Of a stretch of 64,000 nt of DNA, positions 52,713-61,498 are shown one piece after another. Within the stretch, counting starts at the first letter, position 1, and every line of letters begins with the position of its first letter. The translations under genes were made by a program, and so were the position numbers. Source of the stretch: CAKVON01 sp902475665 (GTDB lineage: Bacteria; Actinomycetota; Coriobacteriia; Coriobacteriales; Atopobiaceae); NCBI GenBank assembly GCA_036321795.1, contig JAWQCY010000003.1, positions 62,001-126,000 of the forward strand, read 5' to 3'. Below the pieces are notes generated by a model, which made no database searches, had not been told where the DNA came from, and saw only the letters and a program-made list of their open reading frames with translations.

Positions 52713-54115
52713 GCAAGGCCTCCGACCTGCCCGGCGCCGGCGAGCGCACCCGTGCCGACTACGCTCCCATCGAGGCGCCGCGCAAGGGTGCCTGGATCGC
52801 GTCCATCGAACCTGGAAGCCCCGCGGAGAGGGAGGGGCTCTACCCAGGGCTGCGCGTCGACACCGTCAACGGCGTCGAGCTCGATGACATCATCACCTGG
52901 CGCTGGGAGGCCTCCGATGGCGAGGTCGAGCTCGAGCTTACCGATGCCGACGGCGAGGAGTACTACTGCGAGCTCACCCGCGAGGTCGGTCAGGACTGGG
53001 GCATCGAGTTTTCCGACGTCTTGTTCGATGGCATCAGGACCTGCAGGAACGCCTGCGTCTTCTGCTTCATGCAGATGCTTCCCAAGGAGGTCCGCTCGAC
53101 CCTGTATCTACGTGACGACGACTATCGCCTGAGCTTTCTGCAGGGCAACTTCGTCACGCTCACCAACATGAGCGACGCCGACGTCGAGCGCGTCATCCAA
53201 TGGCGACTCGAGCCCATGAACGTCTCGCTCCACGCGGTCTCGCCCGAGTGCCGCGCACGCCTCATGGGGCGTAACGCGCAGAGGGGCATGGACGTGCTCG
53301 AACGCCTTTGTGATGCCGGCATCGAGATCCATGCCCAGATCGTCTTGTGCCCGGGCTACAACGATGGCGACGAGTTCCGCCGCACTCTCGAATGGGTCGA
53401 GTCGCACCCCCAGGTAACCTCGCTCGCCGTGGTCCCACTCGGCTACACCAAGTACAGCACGAACTTCTCGAGCTCCTTCTCGGAGGATGTCGAGGCGTCG
53501 CGCGAGGTCATCGAGATCATCCGCCCATTCCAGCAGCGCGCCCGAGAGCGGTGTGGTCGCACGCTGTTCCAGCTCTCCGACGAGTTCTATCTTGACGCTC
53601 GTGTCGAGGTTCCCCCCGCCGAGACCTATGACGGCTACCCGCAGTTCTATGACGGCATCGGTATGCTACGCAGCTTCATCGACGAGACCGACCTCGTCCT
53701 TGCCGAGAAGGGCAACGAGGTCGCAGCCATTTCCAGCGGTCTTGAGGCGTGCGGTCGCCGTGTGCTTCTCGTATGCGGCGAGGCCGCCGAGGGCGTCGTT
53801 GGCAGGCTTTGCCGGGAGTGGGCATTGGCGTCGCATGTGGGGGAGTGCCCCATCCACAATGACTATTACGGTGGCGACGTCAACGTCACGGGGCTGATCG
53901 TGGGCTGTGACCTTCTGGCACAGCTGCCGGAAGATCTCGCCTCTACCGACGTCGTGCTTCCAGAGAGCATGTTCAATTTTGCCGACGTGACGCTCGATGA
54001 CTTCACCCGTACGGACATCGAGGCAGAGATTTCTCGCCGAGGTGGCGTCTGCCATGTCTCCCAGACCTCCCCCGGCGAACTCGCAACACTTCTCGGCAGA
54101 ATCGCAAACGATTAG
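52709..54115 (+). CDS. DUF512-family radical SAM protein with N-terminal PDZ-like domain
   Basis: A 468-residue protein. A PDZ-like domain (about 25-90, with IEPGSPAEREGLYPGLRVDT) leads to a divergent radical SAM centre with cysteines in CRNACVFCF (near 112-120), then the conserved LRDDDYRLSFLQGNFVTLTN. A C-terminal DUF512 region ends with LPESMFNFADVTLDDFT. The function is unknown. In many Firmicutes and Coriobacteriia the gene lies directly upstream of der; here about 6 kb of transporter genes separate them. Confidence 0.92.
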   Translation: MSKASDLPGAGERTRADYAPIEAPRKGAWIASIEPGSPAEREGLYPGLRVDTVNGVELDDIITWRWEASDGEVELELTDADGEEYYCELTREVGQDWGIEFSDVLFDGIRTCRNACVFCFMQMLPKEVRSTLYLRDDDYRLSFLQGNFVTLTNMSDADVERVIQWRLEPMNVSLHAVSPECRARLMGRNAQRGMDVLERLCDAGIEIHAQIVLCPGYNDGDEFRRTLEWVESHPQVTSLAVVPLGYTKYSTNFSSSFSEDVEASREVIEIIRPFQQRARERCGRTLFQLSDEFYLDARVEVPPAETYDGYPQFYDGIGMLRSFIDETDLVLAEKGNEVAAISSGLEACGRRVLLVCGEAAEGVVGRLCREWALASHVGECPIHNDYYGGDVNVTGLIVGCDLLAQLPEDLASTDVVLPESMFNFADVTLDDFTRTDIEAEISRRGGVCHVSQTSPGELATLLGRIAND

Positions 54116-54637
54116 GGACGATTGACGTTTTCCCATTTGCTTCCTGGTGTCAAACAAATTGGTTTCGTTGCAAAAGCGAAACTATGCCAAATTGCCCGAG
54201 TGTTTCCTCGTAGCTAACAGCCGCTCTCGTGCGGATCTGCGACGTGGCTCACGAAGGCGTTTGGCTAGTAGCATGCCCCCAAGCAAACGCGAGGCCACAT
54301 GTCCACGCGAATGCGAACGAAAGTCGGCTGTCGCGGCATGCGATCACCAAATCGAAGGAGGAGCGGTTCGGCGACATGGCCGACAGCATCTAGGCGCAGC
54401 CCTTCTCGCAAGCGCAATAGTTTGTTGGCATTATGCCCGCTCGTTCCACGAATTGGTTGGGACGAGGGGGTGTCCTTTGAGCCGAATTTGCAGCTAATGG
54501 TCGATGACTTGGTGTGATTCCGGTAACTGACACAATTTGTAATTCATACGTTACGCTGCTGGGTTATGCTCATTTAGTAAGCATAACGTCACGTGGGCCT
54601 TGCCTTCGTGAGTACGCATCGAATGGGGGAGGGCGAC
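54116..54637 (+). other. Gene-free region with lower G+C
   Basis: About 520 bases without a recognisable gene. It holds an open stretch of about 58 codons (54216-54391, ending FGDMADSI) that I cannot identify, and a GAGAAG-type element (54399-54408, reverse). A weak promoter candidate reads TTGGTG (54510-54515) with CACAAT (54532-54537). A stem-loop, GTTATGCT (54563-54570) with AGCATAAC (54580-54587), lies about 50 bases before the transporter start. It does not match a purine riboswitch. Confidence 0.6.
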
Positions 54638-56143
54638 GTGGCGGAACTGCTGCGGATGGAGCACGTGAGCAAGTGCTTCGGGACCTTCTTCGCCAACAAG
54701 GACGTTAACCTGTGCGTCCAGGAGGGCGAGGTCCACACCCTGCTCGGAGAGAACGGCGCCGGAAAGTCCACGCTCATGAACGTGCTCGTGGGCCTGTACC
54801 AGCCGACCGGCGGCAAGATCTTCTATCGCGGTAAAGAGGCCAAGATTGCGAGCCCTCGTGCCGCTGTCGAGATGGGCATCGGCATGGTGCATCAGCACTT
54901 CATGCTGATTGACGCCATGACCGGCTTCGAGAACATCGTGCTGGGGACGAAGGGCAAGTCCGCCCTTTTGGACCGCGCGGGCGATGAGGCGAAGATTCGC
55001 GAGATTGCCGAGCGATACGGCCTCGAGGTCGACCTCAACTCCCGCGTGAGCGAGATGTCGATTGGCATGCAGCAGAGGGTTGAGATTCTAAAGGCCCTTT
55101 ATCGCGGCGCCGACCTGCTGATTCTTGACGAGCCGACGGCGGTTCTCACCGACCTTGAGGTCGAGGGTCTCTTCAAGATCATCGATTCGCTCAAGGCCGA
55201 GGGAAAGTCTGTGATCTTCATCTCGCACAAGATGCGAGAGGTGATGCATGTCTCCGACAAGGTCACGATTCTGCGCGCGGGAGAGTCCGTCACCACGCTA
55301 GATGCCGATAAAGTCACCGCACAACAGCTCGCGGACCTCATGATCGGCCACGAGTTTCACGAGAGTCACTACGAGAAGGTCACCGAGGCGGGCGAGGAGG
55401 TGCTCTCGCTCGAGCACATCTCCCTCAACCCGCACCTCAAGCACGGTGGCCTCTCGGACGTCTCGCTCACGCTGCACCGCGGGGAGATTCTCGGCGTCGC
55501 CGGCATCGACGGCAACGGCCAGTCCCAGCTCGCCCAGGTCATCACCGGCCTTGCCACGCCCGATTCCGGCGAGGTCAGGATTGGCGGCGAGGGCGTTGCG
55601 TTCTACTCCGCACGCAGTTTCATCGATGAGGGTGTGGCCGACGTTCCCGAGGATCGCAACACGATGGGGCTGGTCGGCGACATGTCGATTGCCGAGAACC
55701 TCGTCCTCAAGCAGACTGACTCGCCGCGCTTCTCTGCGGCGCATGGTGCCTGGCTCAAGAACGCCGCAATCCACGAGTTCGCCGAGGCAATGAGGGAGAA
55801 GAACGACATCCGTTGCTCCTCCGTCGACCAGAGTGCGGGCAGCCTGTCAGGTGGAAACCAGCAGAAGGTCATTCTCGCTCGCGAGCTCGAGGGCAGCCAC
55901 TCTGCCCTTGTGGCCGTCTACCCCACGCGCGGCCTTGACGTCGGAGCCACCAACTTCGTCCACGATGCCATGATCAAGGAGCGCGACAACGGCTGCGCGA
56001 TTCTTCTGATCAGCGCCGACTTTGATGAGGTGCTCAAGCTCTCCGACCGTATTGTGGTCCTGTTCGAGGGCAAGGTCATGGGCACGTATCCCGGCAAGGA
56101 CGCCCCGGTCAAGGAGATTTCCCTGGCCATGGCGGGAAAGTAG
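54638..56143 (+). CDS. ABC transporter ATP-binding protein, nucleoside/BMP-type importer
   Basis: A 501-residue double ABC protein. ABC1: Walker A GENGAGKST (near 34), MGIGMVHQHFMLIDAM and DLLILDEPTAVLT. ABC2: the degenerate nucleotide-binding loop GIDGNGQSQL and signature SGGNQQKVILAREL. This arrangement is typical of YufO/NupA-type ATPases in nucleoside importers. I chose GTG 54638, which has GGGGGAGGG upstream and gives the usual MAELLRMEHVSK start; ATG 54623 and two earlier GTG codons are alternatives. Two permease genes follow. Confidence 0.93.
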   Translation: MAELLRMEHVSKCFGTFFANKDVNLCVQEGEVHTLLGENGAGKSTLMNVLVGLYQPTGGKIFYRGKEAKIASPRAAVEMGIGMVHQHFMLIDAMTGFENIVLGTKGKSALLDRAGDEAKIREIAERYGLEVDLNSRVSEMSIGMQQRVEILKALYRGADLLILDEPTAVLTDLEVEGLFKIIDSLKAEGKSVIFISHKMREVMHVSDKVTILRAGESVTTLDADKVTAQQLADLMIGHEFHESHYEKVTEAGEEVLSLEHISLNPHLKHGGLSDVSLTLHRGEILGVAGIDGNGQSQLAQVITGLATPDSGEVRIGGEGVAFYSARSFIDEGVADVPEDRNTMGLVGDMSIAENLVLKQTDSPRFSAAHGAWLKNAAIHEFAEAMREKNDIRCSSVDQSAGSLSGGNQQKVILARELEGSHSALVAVYPTRGLDVGATNFVHDAMIKERDNGCAILLISADFDEVLKLSDRIVVLFEGKVMGTYPGKDAPVKEISLAMAGK

Positions 56144-56155
56144 GAGGGAGGACCA

Positions 56156-57244
56156 GTGGCAGACTCCAACAAGGCCGCACGCTCCGGTCGCGCGTTCACC
56201 ATTCTCGTACCGCTTGCGTCAGTGCTTTGCGCACTTATCGTCGGCGGCATCGTCATCGCTTGCCTTGGCAAGAGCCCCATCCGGGCCTACCAGCTGCTCT
56301 TCTCGGGAGCCTTTGGTAGCCCGCGCAAGATTGCCGCCTCGCTCGTCTCGGCGTGCCCGCTTATCTTTACCGCGCTTGCCGCGTCGTTCGCCTATAAGTG
56401 CGGCGTGTTCAACCTCGGCGGAGAGGGTCAGTTCATCATGGGTGGCACCTGCGCGATGATCTTCTGCATCGTGACTGGCGTCACCGGCCCGCTTGGCATC
56501 GCATTCGCCATTCTCGTCGGTGCTGTCGCTGGTGCTATTTGGGGAGCTATCCCAGGCATCATGAAGGTTGGTCGCGGCCTCAACGAGATGATCACCTCGA
56601 TCATGCTCAACTACGTCGCGACCCTTTTCATGGGCTACATCTACACGGGTCCCTTCCGTGAGGGCGGCACACCCCAGACGCCCTCCGTCGACACGTCGCT
56701 CATGCTGCCGAAGGTTGGCGGGCTGCGATTTCACGTGGGCGTAATTCTCGCCATCGTGCTTGCCATCGTCATCGCCTACGTCATCAATCGCACCTCCTTT
56801 GGCTTCAAGATTCGTGCGACCGGAATGAACTCGACCGCCGCGAAGGTCAACGGCTTTCCCGTCAAGCGCCTCATCATGCTGTCGTTCATCATCTCCGGTG
56901 CCATTGCGGGCATGGGCGGAGCCACCGAACTGCTTGGCAAGCAGTATCGCCTCATGAGCGGATTTGGCGCCGGCTTTGGTTTTGACGGTGTCGCCATTGC
57001 GCTCATTGCCCAGCTGAGTCCGATTGGCTCTCTTGTCGTCGCCATCTTCTTCGGCGCGCTCACCACGGGAGCCTCCTCGATGCAGGTCGGCATTATGGTT
57101 CCGACCGCAATCGTGGAGATCATCCGAGCCCTGATTATCATCTTCTCGGTTTCCGGCCTTGCCGTGCTCAAGCTCCCCAAGATCAAGCAGTACCTGGCCC
57201 GCCGTAGGGCGCAGGCCGCCAAGAATGCAGAGGTGATCGCATAA
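56156..57244 (+). CDS. ABC transporter permease (nucleoside-type), subunit 1
   Basis: A 362-residue, strongly hydrophobic permease of the BPD_transp_2 (LivM/RbsC-like) class with about eight to ten membrane helices. NLGGEGQFIMGG and the cytoplasmic-loop motif RATGMNSTAAKVNG are typical of nucleoside/BMP importers (YufP-like). The GTG start at 56156 has AGGAGGGAGG upstream. The stop shares one base with the next permease, so stoichiometric translation is expected. Confidence 0.93.
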   Translation: MADSNKAARSGRAFTILVPLASVLCALIVGGIVIACLGKSPIRAYQLLFSGAFGSPRKIAASLVSACPLIFTALAASFAYKCGVFNLGGEGQFIMGGTCAMIFCIVTGVTGPLGIAFAILVGAVAGAIWGAIPGIMKVGRGLNEMITSIMLNYVATLFMGYIYTGPFREGGTPQTPSVDTSLMLPKVGGLRFHVGVILAIVLAIVIAYVINRTSFGFKIRATGMNSTAAKVNGFPVKRLIMLSFIISGAIAGMGGATELLGKQYRLMSGFGAGFGFDGVAIALIAQLSPIGSLVVAIFFGALTTGASSMQVGIMVPTAIVEIIRALIIIFSVSGLAVLKLPKIKQYLARRRAQAAKNAEVIA

Positions 57245-58173
57245 TGGGAGCCCTTATCGCCGCCGCCCCCGAGATTCTTGCGGCTACCATTCGAATGTCC
57301 GTCCCCCTGCTGCTCGTCGCCATCGCCGAGCTCTTCTCCGAAAGGGCCGGGCTTGTCAACATCGGCCTCGATGGCCTCATGTCCATCGGTGCCCTTTCAG
57401 GTTTTTTGGCCGGCTACTTCACTCACAACCCCTGGGTTGGCCTTGCCGCCGGTATCGCCGCCGGCATCCTTGTGAACATGGTCTACGCCTACTGTACGGT
57501 GTCGTTGTGCGTCGATCAGGTCGTCACCGGCATGGCAATCAACATCCTTGCGCCGGCCATTGCCACCTTCGCGTATAAGGTGTCGTTCGGCGACTCATCG
57601 ACCTTGGTCCAGGGCACCCAGATGGCAACCGTTGCAATCCCCGGTCTCTCCGCGATTCCGGTAATCGGGCCCGCGCTGTTCAACCAGACCCCGCTGGCGT
57701 ACTTCGCCTATCTTCTGGTCCCCCTGTCGGCCCTGTTCTTTACCCGCTTCCGCAGCGGACTGTCCTTCAGGGCAGTCGGCGAGTATCCCAAGGCCGCCGA
57801 GACGCTTGGCATCAATGTCATCGCCACGAAGTATGTAGCTTGCGTCATCTGCGGTGCGCTTGCCGGCCTGGGCGGGGCTTTCCTCACCCTTTGCTATACG
57901 AGCACCTATGCGGAGGGCATCGTCGCCGGCCGTGGCTTCATCGCCCTCTCGGCAGTCATCTTCGGCCGTTGGACCTCTGGCGGCGTGCTCTCGGCCTGCC
58001 TGCTCTTTGGCTTCTGCGATGCTCTTCAGATTGTGTTGCAGGTCAGCATTCCCGCAATGCCGTACCAGTTCTTCCAGATGATCCCCTATCTGGTAACCCT
58101 CATCGCCCTGGTCATCTTTGGGTCCAAGCGTCTCGGGCCCAAGGCCAATGGCCAGCCGTACTATCACGAGTGA
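57244..58173 (+). CDS. ABC transporter permease (nucleoside-type), subunit 2
   Basis: A 309-residue second permease (YufQ-like). It contains RAGLVNIGLDGLMSIGAL, the equivalent of the NLGGEG motif in subunit 1, and the loop motif RAVGEYPKAAETLGIN. ATG 57244 overlaps the preceding stop by one base. The promoter of the binding-protein gene overlaps its stop codon. Confidence 0.93.
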   Translation: MGALIAAAPEILAATIRMSVPLLLVAIAELFSERAGLVNIGLDGLMSIGALSGFLAGYFTHNPWVGLAAGIAAGILVNMVYAYCTVSLCVDQVVTGMAINILAPAIATFAYKVSFGDSSTLVQGTQMATVAIPGLSAIPVIGPALFNQTPLAYFAYLLVPLSALFFTRFRSGLSFRAVGEYPKAAETLGINVIATKYVACVICGALAGLGGAFLTLCYTSTYAEGIVAGRGFIALSAVIFGRWTSGGVLSACLLFGFCDALQIVLQVSIPAMPYQFFQMIPYLVTLIALVIFGSKRLGPKANGQPYYHE

Positions 58174-58199
58174 CGCGTCTCGCGGCCACTGCTTATACT
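58170..58199 (+). promoter_or_regulatory. Separate promoter and hairpin ahead of the binding-protein gene
   Basis: GTGACG (58170-58175) and TATACT (58194-58199), 18-bp spacing, overlapping the permease stop. A hairpin, CGCGAAC (58212-58218) with GTTCGCG (58231-58237), follows in the leader. This could boost binding protein over permease, as usual for such importers. Confidence 0.5.
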
Positions 58200-58286
58200 C
58201 GGGGCGGCGGTCGCGAACACGCTCATCGCGGTTCGCGGGGTGGTCCTGCGGATCGTTATCAGGTTTCGTTCGAAAGGACAGATTTC

Positions 58287-59273
58287 ATGCTCAACAGAAG
58301 GCAGTTCCTCGGTGCCGCCGGCGCCACGTTCCTCGGCCTCGGTCTGGCAGCTTGCGGTTCTGAGGGCGGCGACGCCACCACCGGTTCCGCCGATGCCAAG
58401 AAGGTCGCCATCTTCCTCGACGGTCCGATCAACGATGGTGGCTGGGGTGCCTCTTGCTACAAGGCCATGACCGACGCCGCCAAGGAGCTTGGTTGGGAGA
58501 CCGCCTACTCCGAGTCGGTTCCGCAGTCCGACTGGGCCACCACGATGGAGAACTACATCGACGAGGGCTATAGCCTGATCTTCGCCCCCGGCAACCAGTA
58601 CACCGATGCCGTGAAGCAGGTTGCCGCCGACAACCCGGACATGAAGTTCGTCCTTCTCAACGACACCGTCAAGACCGACAACGTCGAGTCCCTGATGCCC
58701 AACACCCAGCAGATCGGCCAGCTTGCCGGCGCTCTGGCGGGCATCCTGTCCAAGACCAACAACATCGGCTTCATTGGTGCCATGGAGCTCGACACTACCC
58801 TCGACAAGCTCGAGAACTACACCAAGGCTGCCCAGAAGGTCAACCCCAAGATCAAGGTTGCCAAGGCCTACGCCGGCTCGTTCTCCGATGCCGCCAAGGG
58901 CAAGGAGCTCGCCACGACAATGATTAAGAACAACGACGTCGACGTCATGTTCGGTGACGCCTCGATCGTCGACACCGGCGCCCGCGAGGCCCTGGCTGCC
59001 GCCAAGAACCGCTTTGACATCGGCCAGCCCGGCGACCTTGGCTCCGCCTCCGACGAGCTCATCGCCTGCTCTGTCGTCACCGACAACAAGTCCATGCTCA
59101 AGCAGGCTATGGAGGATGTCGAGAAGGGCGAGTACGGCAACAAGGTCATCTACGGAGACCTCTCTAACGGCGGCGTCGCCGTCGGCACTTTCTCGGACAA
59201 GCTGGTCACCAAGGAGCAGCAGGACGAGTACAACAAGTACGTCGAGCAGATCAAGGACGGCAAGTTCCTCTAA
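58287..59273 (+). CDS. BMP-family ABC transporter substrate-binding lipoprotein
   Basis: A 328-residue periplasmic-binding-type lipoprotein (Med/PnrA/BmpA family). The signal sequence has both a twin-arginine-like NRRQFLG and a lipobox LAAC (Cys at about 22), so it may be a Tat-exported lipoprotein. The mature part has FLDGPINDGGWGASCYKAM, FAPGNQYTDAV and a sugar-binding-like two-lobe fold; family members bind nucleosides. ATG 58287 has GAAAGGA upstream. It is encoded last, after both permeases. Confidence 0.93.
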   Translation: MLNRRQFLGAAGATFLGLGLAACGSEGGDATTGSADAKKVAIFLDGPINDGGWGASCYKAMTDAAKELGWETAYSESVPQSDWATTMENYIDEGYSLIFAPGNQYTDAVKQVAADNPDMKFVLLNDTVKTDNVESLMPNTQQIGQLAGALAGILSKTNNIGFIGAMELDTTLDKLENYTKAAQKVNPKIKVAKAYAGSFSDAAKGKELATTMIKNNDVDVMFGDASIVDTGAREALAAAKNRFDIGQPGDLGSASDELIACSVVTDNKSMLKQAMEDVEKGEYGNKVIYGDLSNGGVAVGTFSDKLVTKEQQDEYNKYVEQIKDGKFL

Positions 59274-59300
59274 GTCCTTCTCGGCAGCATTTGCGCATGC

Positions 59301-59340
59301 AAAGGGCGGCGCGGCCTCGATTGGTCGTGCCGCCCTTTTT
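59301..59340 (+). terminator. Terminator of the importer operon
   Basis: AAGGGCGGC plus GCG (59302-59313) pairs with CGT plus GCCGCCCTT (12 bp with one G-U), loop of about 12 nt, followed by a T-run. Confidence 0.85.
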
Positions 59341-59367
59341 GATTACGGGATCGTGTCATGAGGGCGG

Positions 59368-59973
59368 CTACCCCTCCTTCCCACAAAGCGAGTCACGGGA
59401 TGACGCGAGGCGGGCCATCTGGTCTGCGGGCATCTCGGGATAGTGCGGGTCGACGTCCTCTAGAGTCCCGACGATTGCCTCCGAGATCAGGTAGCGCGCG
59501 AACCACTTCTGGTTGGCGGGAATCACGTGCCAGGGAGCCTTCTTGGTGGCCGTTGCGCCGATGGCATCCTCGTAGTCGATCATATACTCGTCCCAAAGCT
59601 CGCACTCACGCATGTCGGACTCGGAGAACTTTCAGTTCTTGCGCTCGTCATCGATACGTGCGACAAAGCGCTTTGCCTGCTCGCCCTTGCTCTCGTTGAG
59701 GAAGATCTTGACGAGTCGGTATCCGCTCTCCCATAGGTAACGCTCGAAGTCGCGGATCTCACGGCATCCATTGCCTGGATTAAGATAACGACGCCCTCGC
59801 GCGACTCGGCATAGAGCCTGTCCTGCAACTCGGCAATTTTGAGGGTATTTGCAGCTGTGAGCTGCTCGTACTTCTCGCGTTCGGATTTTTTCGACCTTGT
59901 CGGACGTCGGGTGGTCTGCAATCTTGAAGCCGGCGGTTCCGTCGTAGGTGCATTCTGCGAGCGATAAGGGCAT
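59368..59973 (-). pseudogene. Decayed polyphosphate kinase 2 (PPK2) gene
   Basis: Pieces of a class I PPK2 lie in order on the minus strand in different frames. From ATG 59973 (GGAAGGGAG upstream): MPLSLAECTYDGTAGFKI; then, after a frame change at the A6 run 59886-59891, LQDRLYAESREGVVILIQAMDA. Near 59755-59770 this jumps, in another frame, to REIRDFERYLWESGYRLV, so roughly 90-100 residues including the Walker A region AGKDG are missing. A TGA (59634-59632) replaces the Trp expected in KNWKFSESD, after which KFSESDMRECELWDEYM and a C-terminal part (PWHVIPANQKWFARYL) remain. Three separate lesions argue for a real pseudogene. Confidence 0.9.
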
Positions 59974-60027
59974 GCTTGCTCCCTTCCTCGGCTTGCGGAG
60001 TCTTTGCCCAATCATAGGGCTGTGTGG

Positions 60028-60047
60028 CGAGAAGTGCGTTCTTCTCG
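60028..60047. repeat. Back-to-back GAGAAG elements forming a palindrome
   Basis: CGAGAAGTGC (60028-60037) is directly followed by GTTCTTCTCG (60038-60047). The arms CGAGAAG/CTTCTCG can form a 7-bp stem with a 6-nt loop. This is one of about a dozen intergenic copies of GAGAAGNRC in the window. The 59974-60179 gap holds no gene. Confidence 0.7.
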
Positions 60048-60138
60048 ACAGCGACTTGTGCCTTTCGCCGCATGGGCGCGGTGGCTTGGGGCGTATGTGT
60101 GGGGGCTGTGCCCCGGCTCGCCGTCGACATCGATCACC

Positions 60139-60147
60139 TGGTAAACT
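60139..60147 (+). promoter_or_regulatory. Extended -10 promoter of der-plsY-gpsA
   Basis: TGG followed by TAAACT, about 33 bases before the der start codon; no good -35. Confidence 0.5.
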
Positions 60148-60179
60148 TGGCTGCGCAACCAAGCTACAAGGAGCGATTC

Positions 60180-61496
60180 ATGCCCAAGCCCATAGTCGCC
60201 ATCGTCGGTCGCCCCAACGTGGGCAAGTCGACGCTGGTCAACCGCATTTGCCAGGACAGGGAAGCCATCGTCCACGAGTCGCGCGGCGTCACCCGCGACC
60301 GCTCGTATCACGAGGCAGACTGGTCGGGCCGTGAGTTCGTCGTCATCGACACCGGCGGCGTCGAGCCCAACCGCACCGACGACGCATTCGCACCCCACAT
60401 TCGCGAGCAGGCCCTGGCCGCCTGCGACGAGGCCGACGCCATCGTCTTCGTCGTCGACGGTACCGTCGGCGCGACCGATGAGGACGAGGAGGTCGCCCGC
60501 GTCCTGCGAAAGACCAAAAAGCCTGTGTTTCTCGTCGTCAACAAGCTTGACAACCCCGCCAACGATGGTGAGATCTGGGACTTCTACAGCCTGGGCATCG
60601 GTGACCCCAGGGCGCTGTCCGCCATTCATGGCTATGGCACGGGCGACCTCCTCGACGAGATCGTCGCCGTGCTCCCCGAGGGCGACGACGAACCTGAGTA
60701 TCCCGACGACTTGCTGAACATTGCCATCATCGGTCGACCCAACGTCGGCAAGTCGTCGCTCACCAACAGGCTCGCCCGTCGCACCCGCTCCATCGTGAGC
60801 GATGTCTCGGGCACCACGCGTGACGCCATCGACGTCGTCGTAGAGCAGGACGGCGTCCGCTATCGATTGGTCGACACCGCCGGCATGCGCAAGAAGAACG
60901 TTGTCCACGAGGATGTCGAGTACTACAGCATGGTCCGTGGCCTTCGCGCCATGGACAAGGCAGACGTTTGCCTGCTGGTGATCGACTCCGTCGACGGTGT
61001 CACCGAGCAGGACCAGAAGGTCGCCACCATGGCGATTGACCGCGGGTGTGCCCTGGCGATCCTCCTCAACAAGTGGGATCTGGTCACCGACGAGCAGAAG
61101 CGCGAGGACATCCTCATGTCCCTCAAGAAGCGCATGACGTTTGCCGCATGGGCGCCGATGCTTCGCATCTCTGCCAAGTCGGGTCGTAGCATCGACAAGG
61201 TACTGCCCCTTGCCGCAGCCTGCGCTAAGTCGCACTCCTCTCGCGTGACCACCGCAAAGCTCAACCAGCTCATCTCGGCGATTCGCGAGACGGGTCACAC
61301 CATCGTGGACAAGTCGCGCCGCCTGAAGATCAACTACGCTACTCAGGTCAGTGTGGAGCCGCCGACGTTTGCGTTCTTCTGCAACGCGCCCGACCTCGTC
61401 GATGACAACTTCGAGCGCTTTATGGAGAACCGCCTTCGCGAGGCGTTCCCTCTTACCGGCACCCCGATCCGATTGCGCTTCCGAAAGAAGGAGTAG
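60180..61496 (+). CDS. der: Ribosome biogenesis GTPase Der (EngA)
   Basis: A 438-residue double-GTPase. The first G domain has GRPNVGKST at about 10-18, DTGGVE, and NKLD. The second has GRPNVGKSS near 185, DTAGMRKK and LLNKWDLV. A C-terminal KH-like domain ends with PIRLRFRKKE. Der acts in 50S assembly. ATG 60180 has AAGGAG seven bases upstream. der-plsY-gpsA is a conserved order. Confidence 0.97.
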   Translation: MPKPIVAIVGRPNVGKSTLVNRICQDREAIVHESRGVTRDRSYHEADWSGREFVVIDTGGVEPNRTDDAFAPHIREQALAACDEADAIVFVVDGTVGATDEDEEVARVLRKTKKPVFLVVNKLDNPANDGEIWDFYSLGIGDPRALSAIHGYGTGDLLDEIVAVLPEGDDEPEYPDDLLNIAIIGRPNVGKSSLTNRLARRTRSIVSDVSGTTRDAIDVVVEQDGVRYRLVDTAGMRKKNVVHEDVEYYSMVRGLRAMDKADVCLLVIDSVDGVTEQDQKVATMAIDRGCALAILLNKWDLVTDEQKREDILMSLKKRMTFAAWAPMLRISAKSGRSIDKVLPLAAACAKSHSSRVTTAKLNQLISAIRETGHTIVDKSRRLKINYATQVSVEPPTFAFFCNAPDLVDDNFERFMENRLREAFPLTGTPIRLRFRKKE

Positions 61497-61498
61497 GC

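Noticed and set aside
54563..54637. Possible purine riboswitch before the nucleoside importer
   Set aside because: There is a stem-loop (GTTATGCT/AGCATAAC), but the conserved core and three-way junction of the purine riboswitch are absent.
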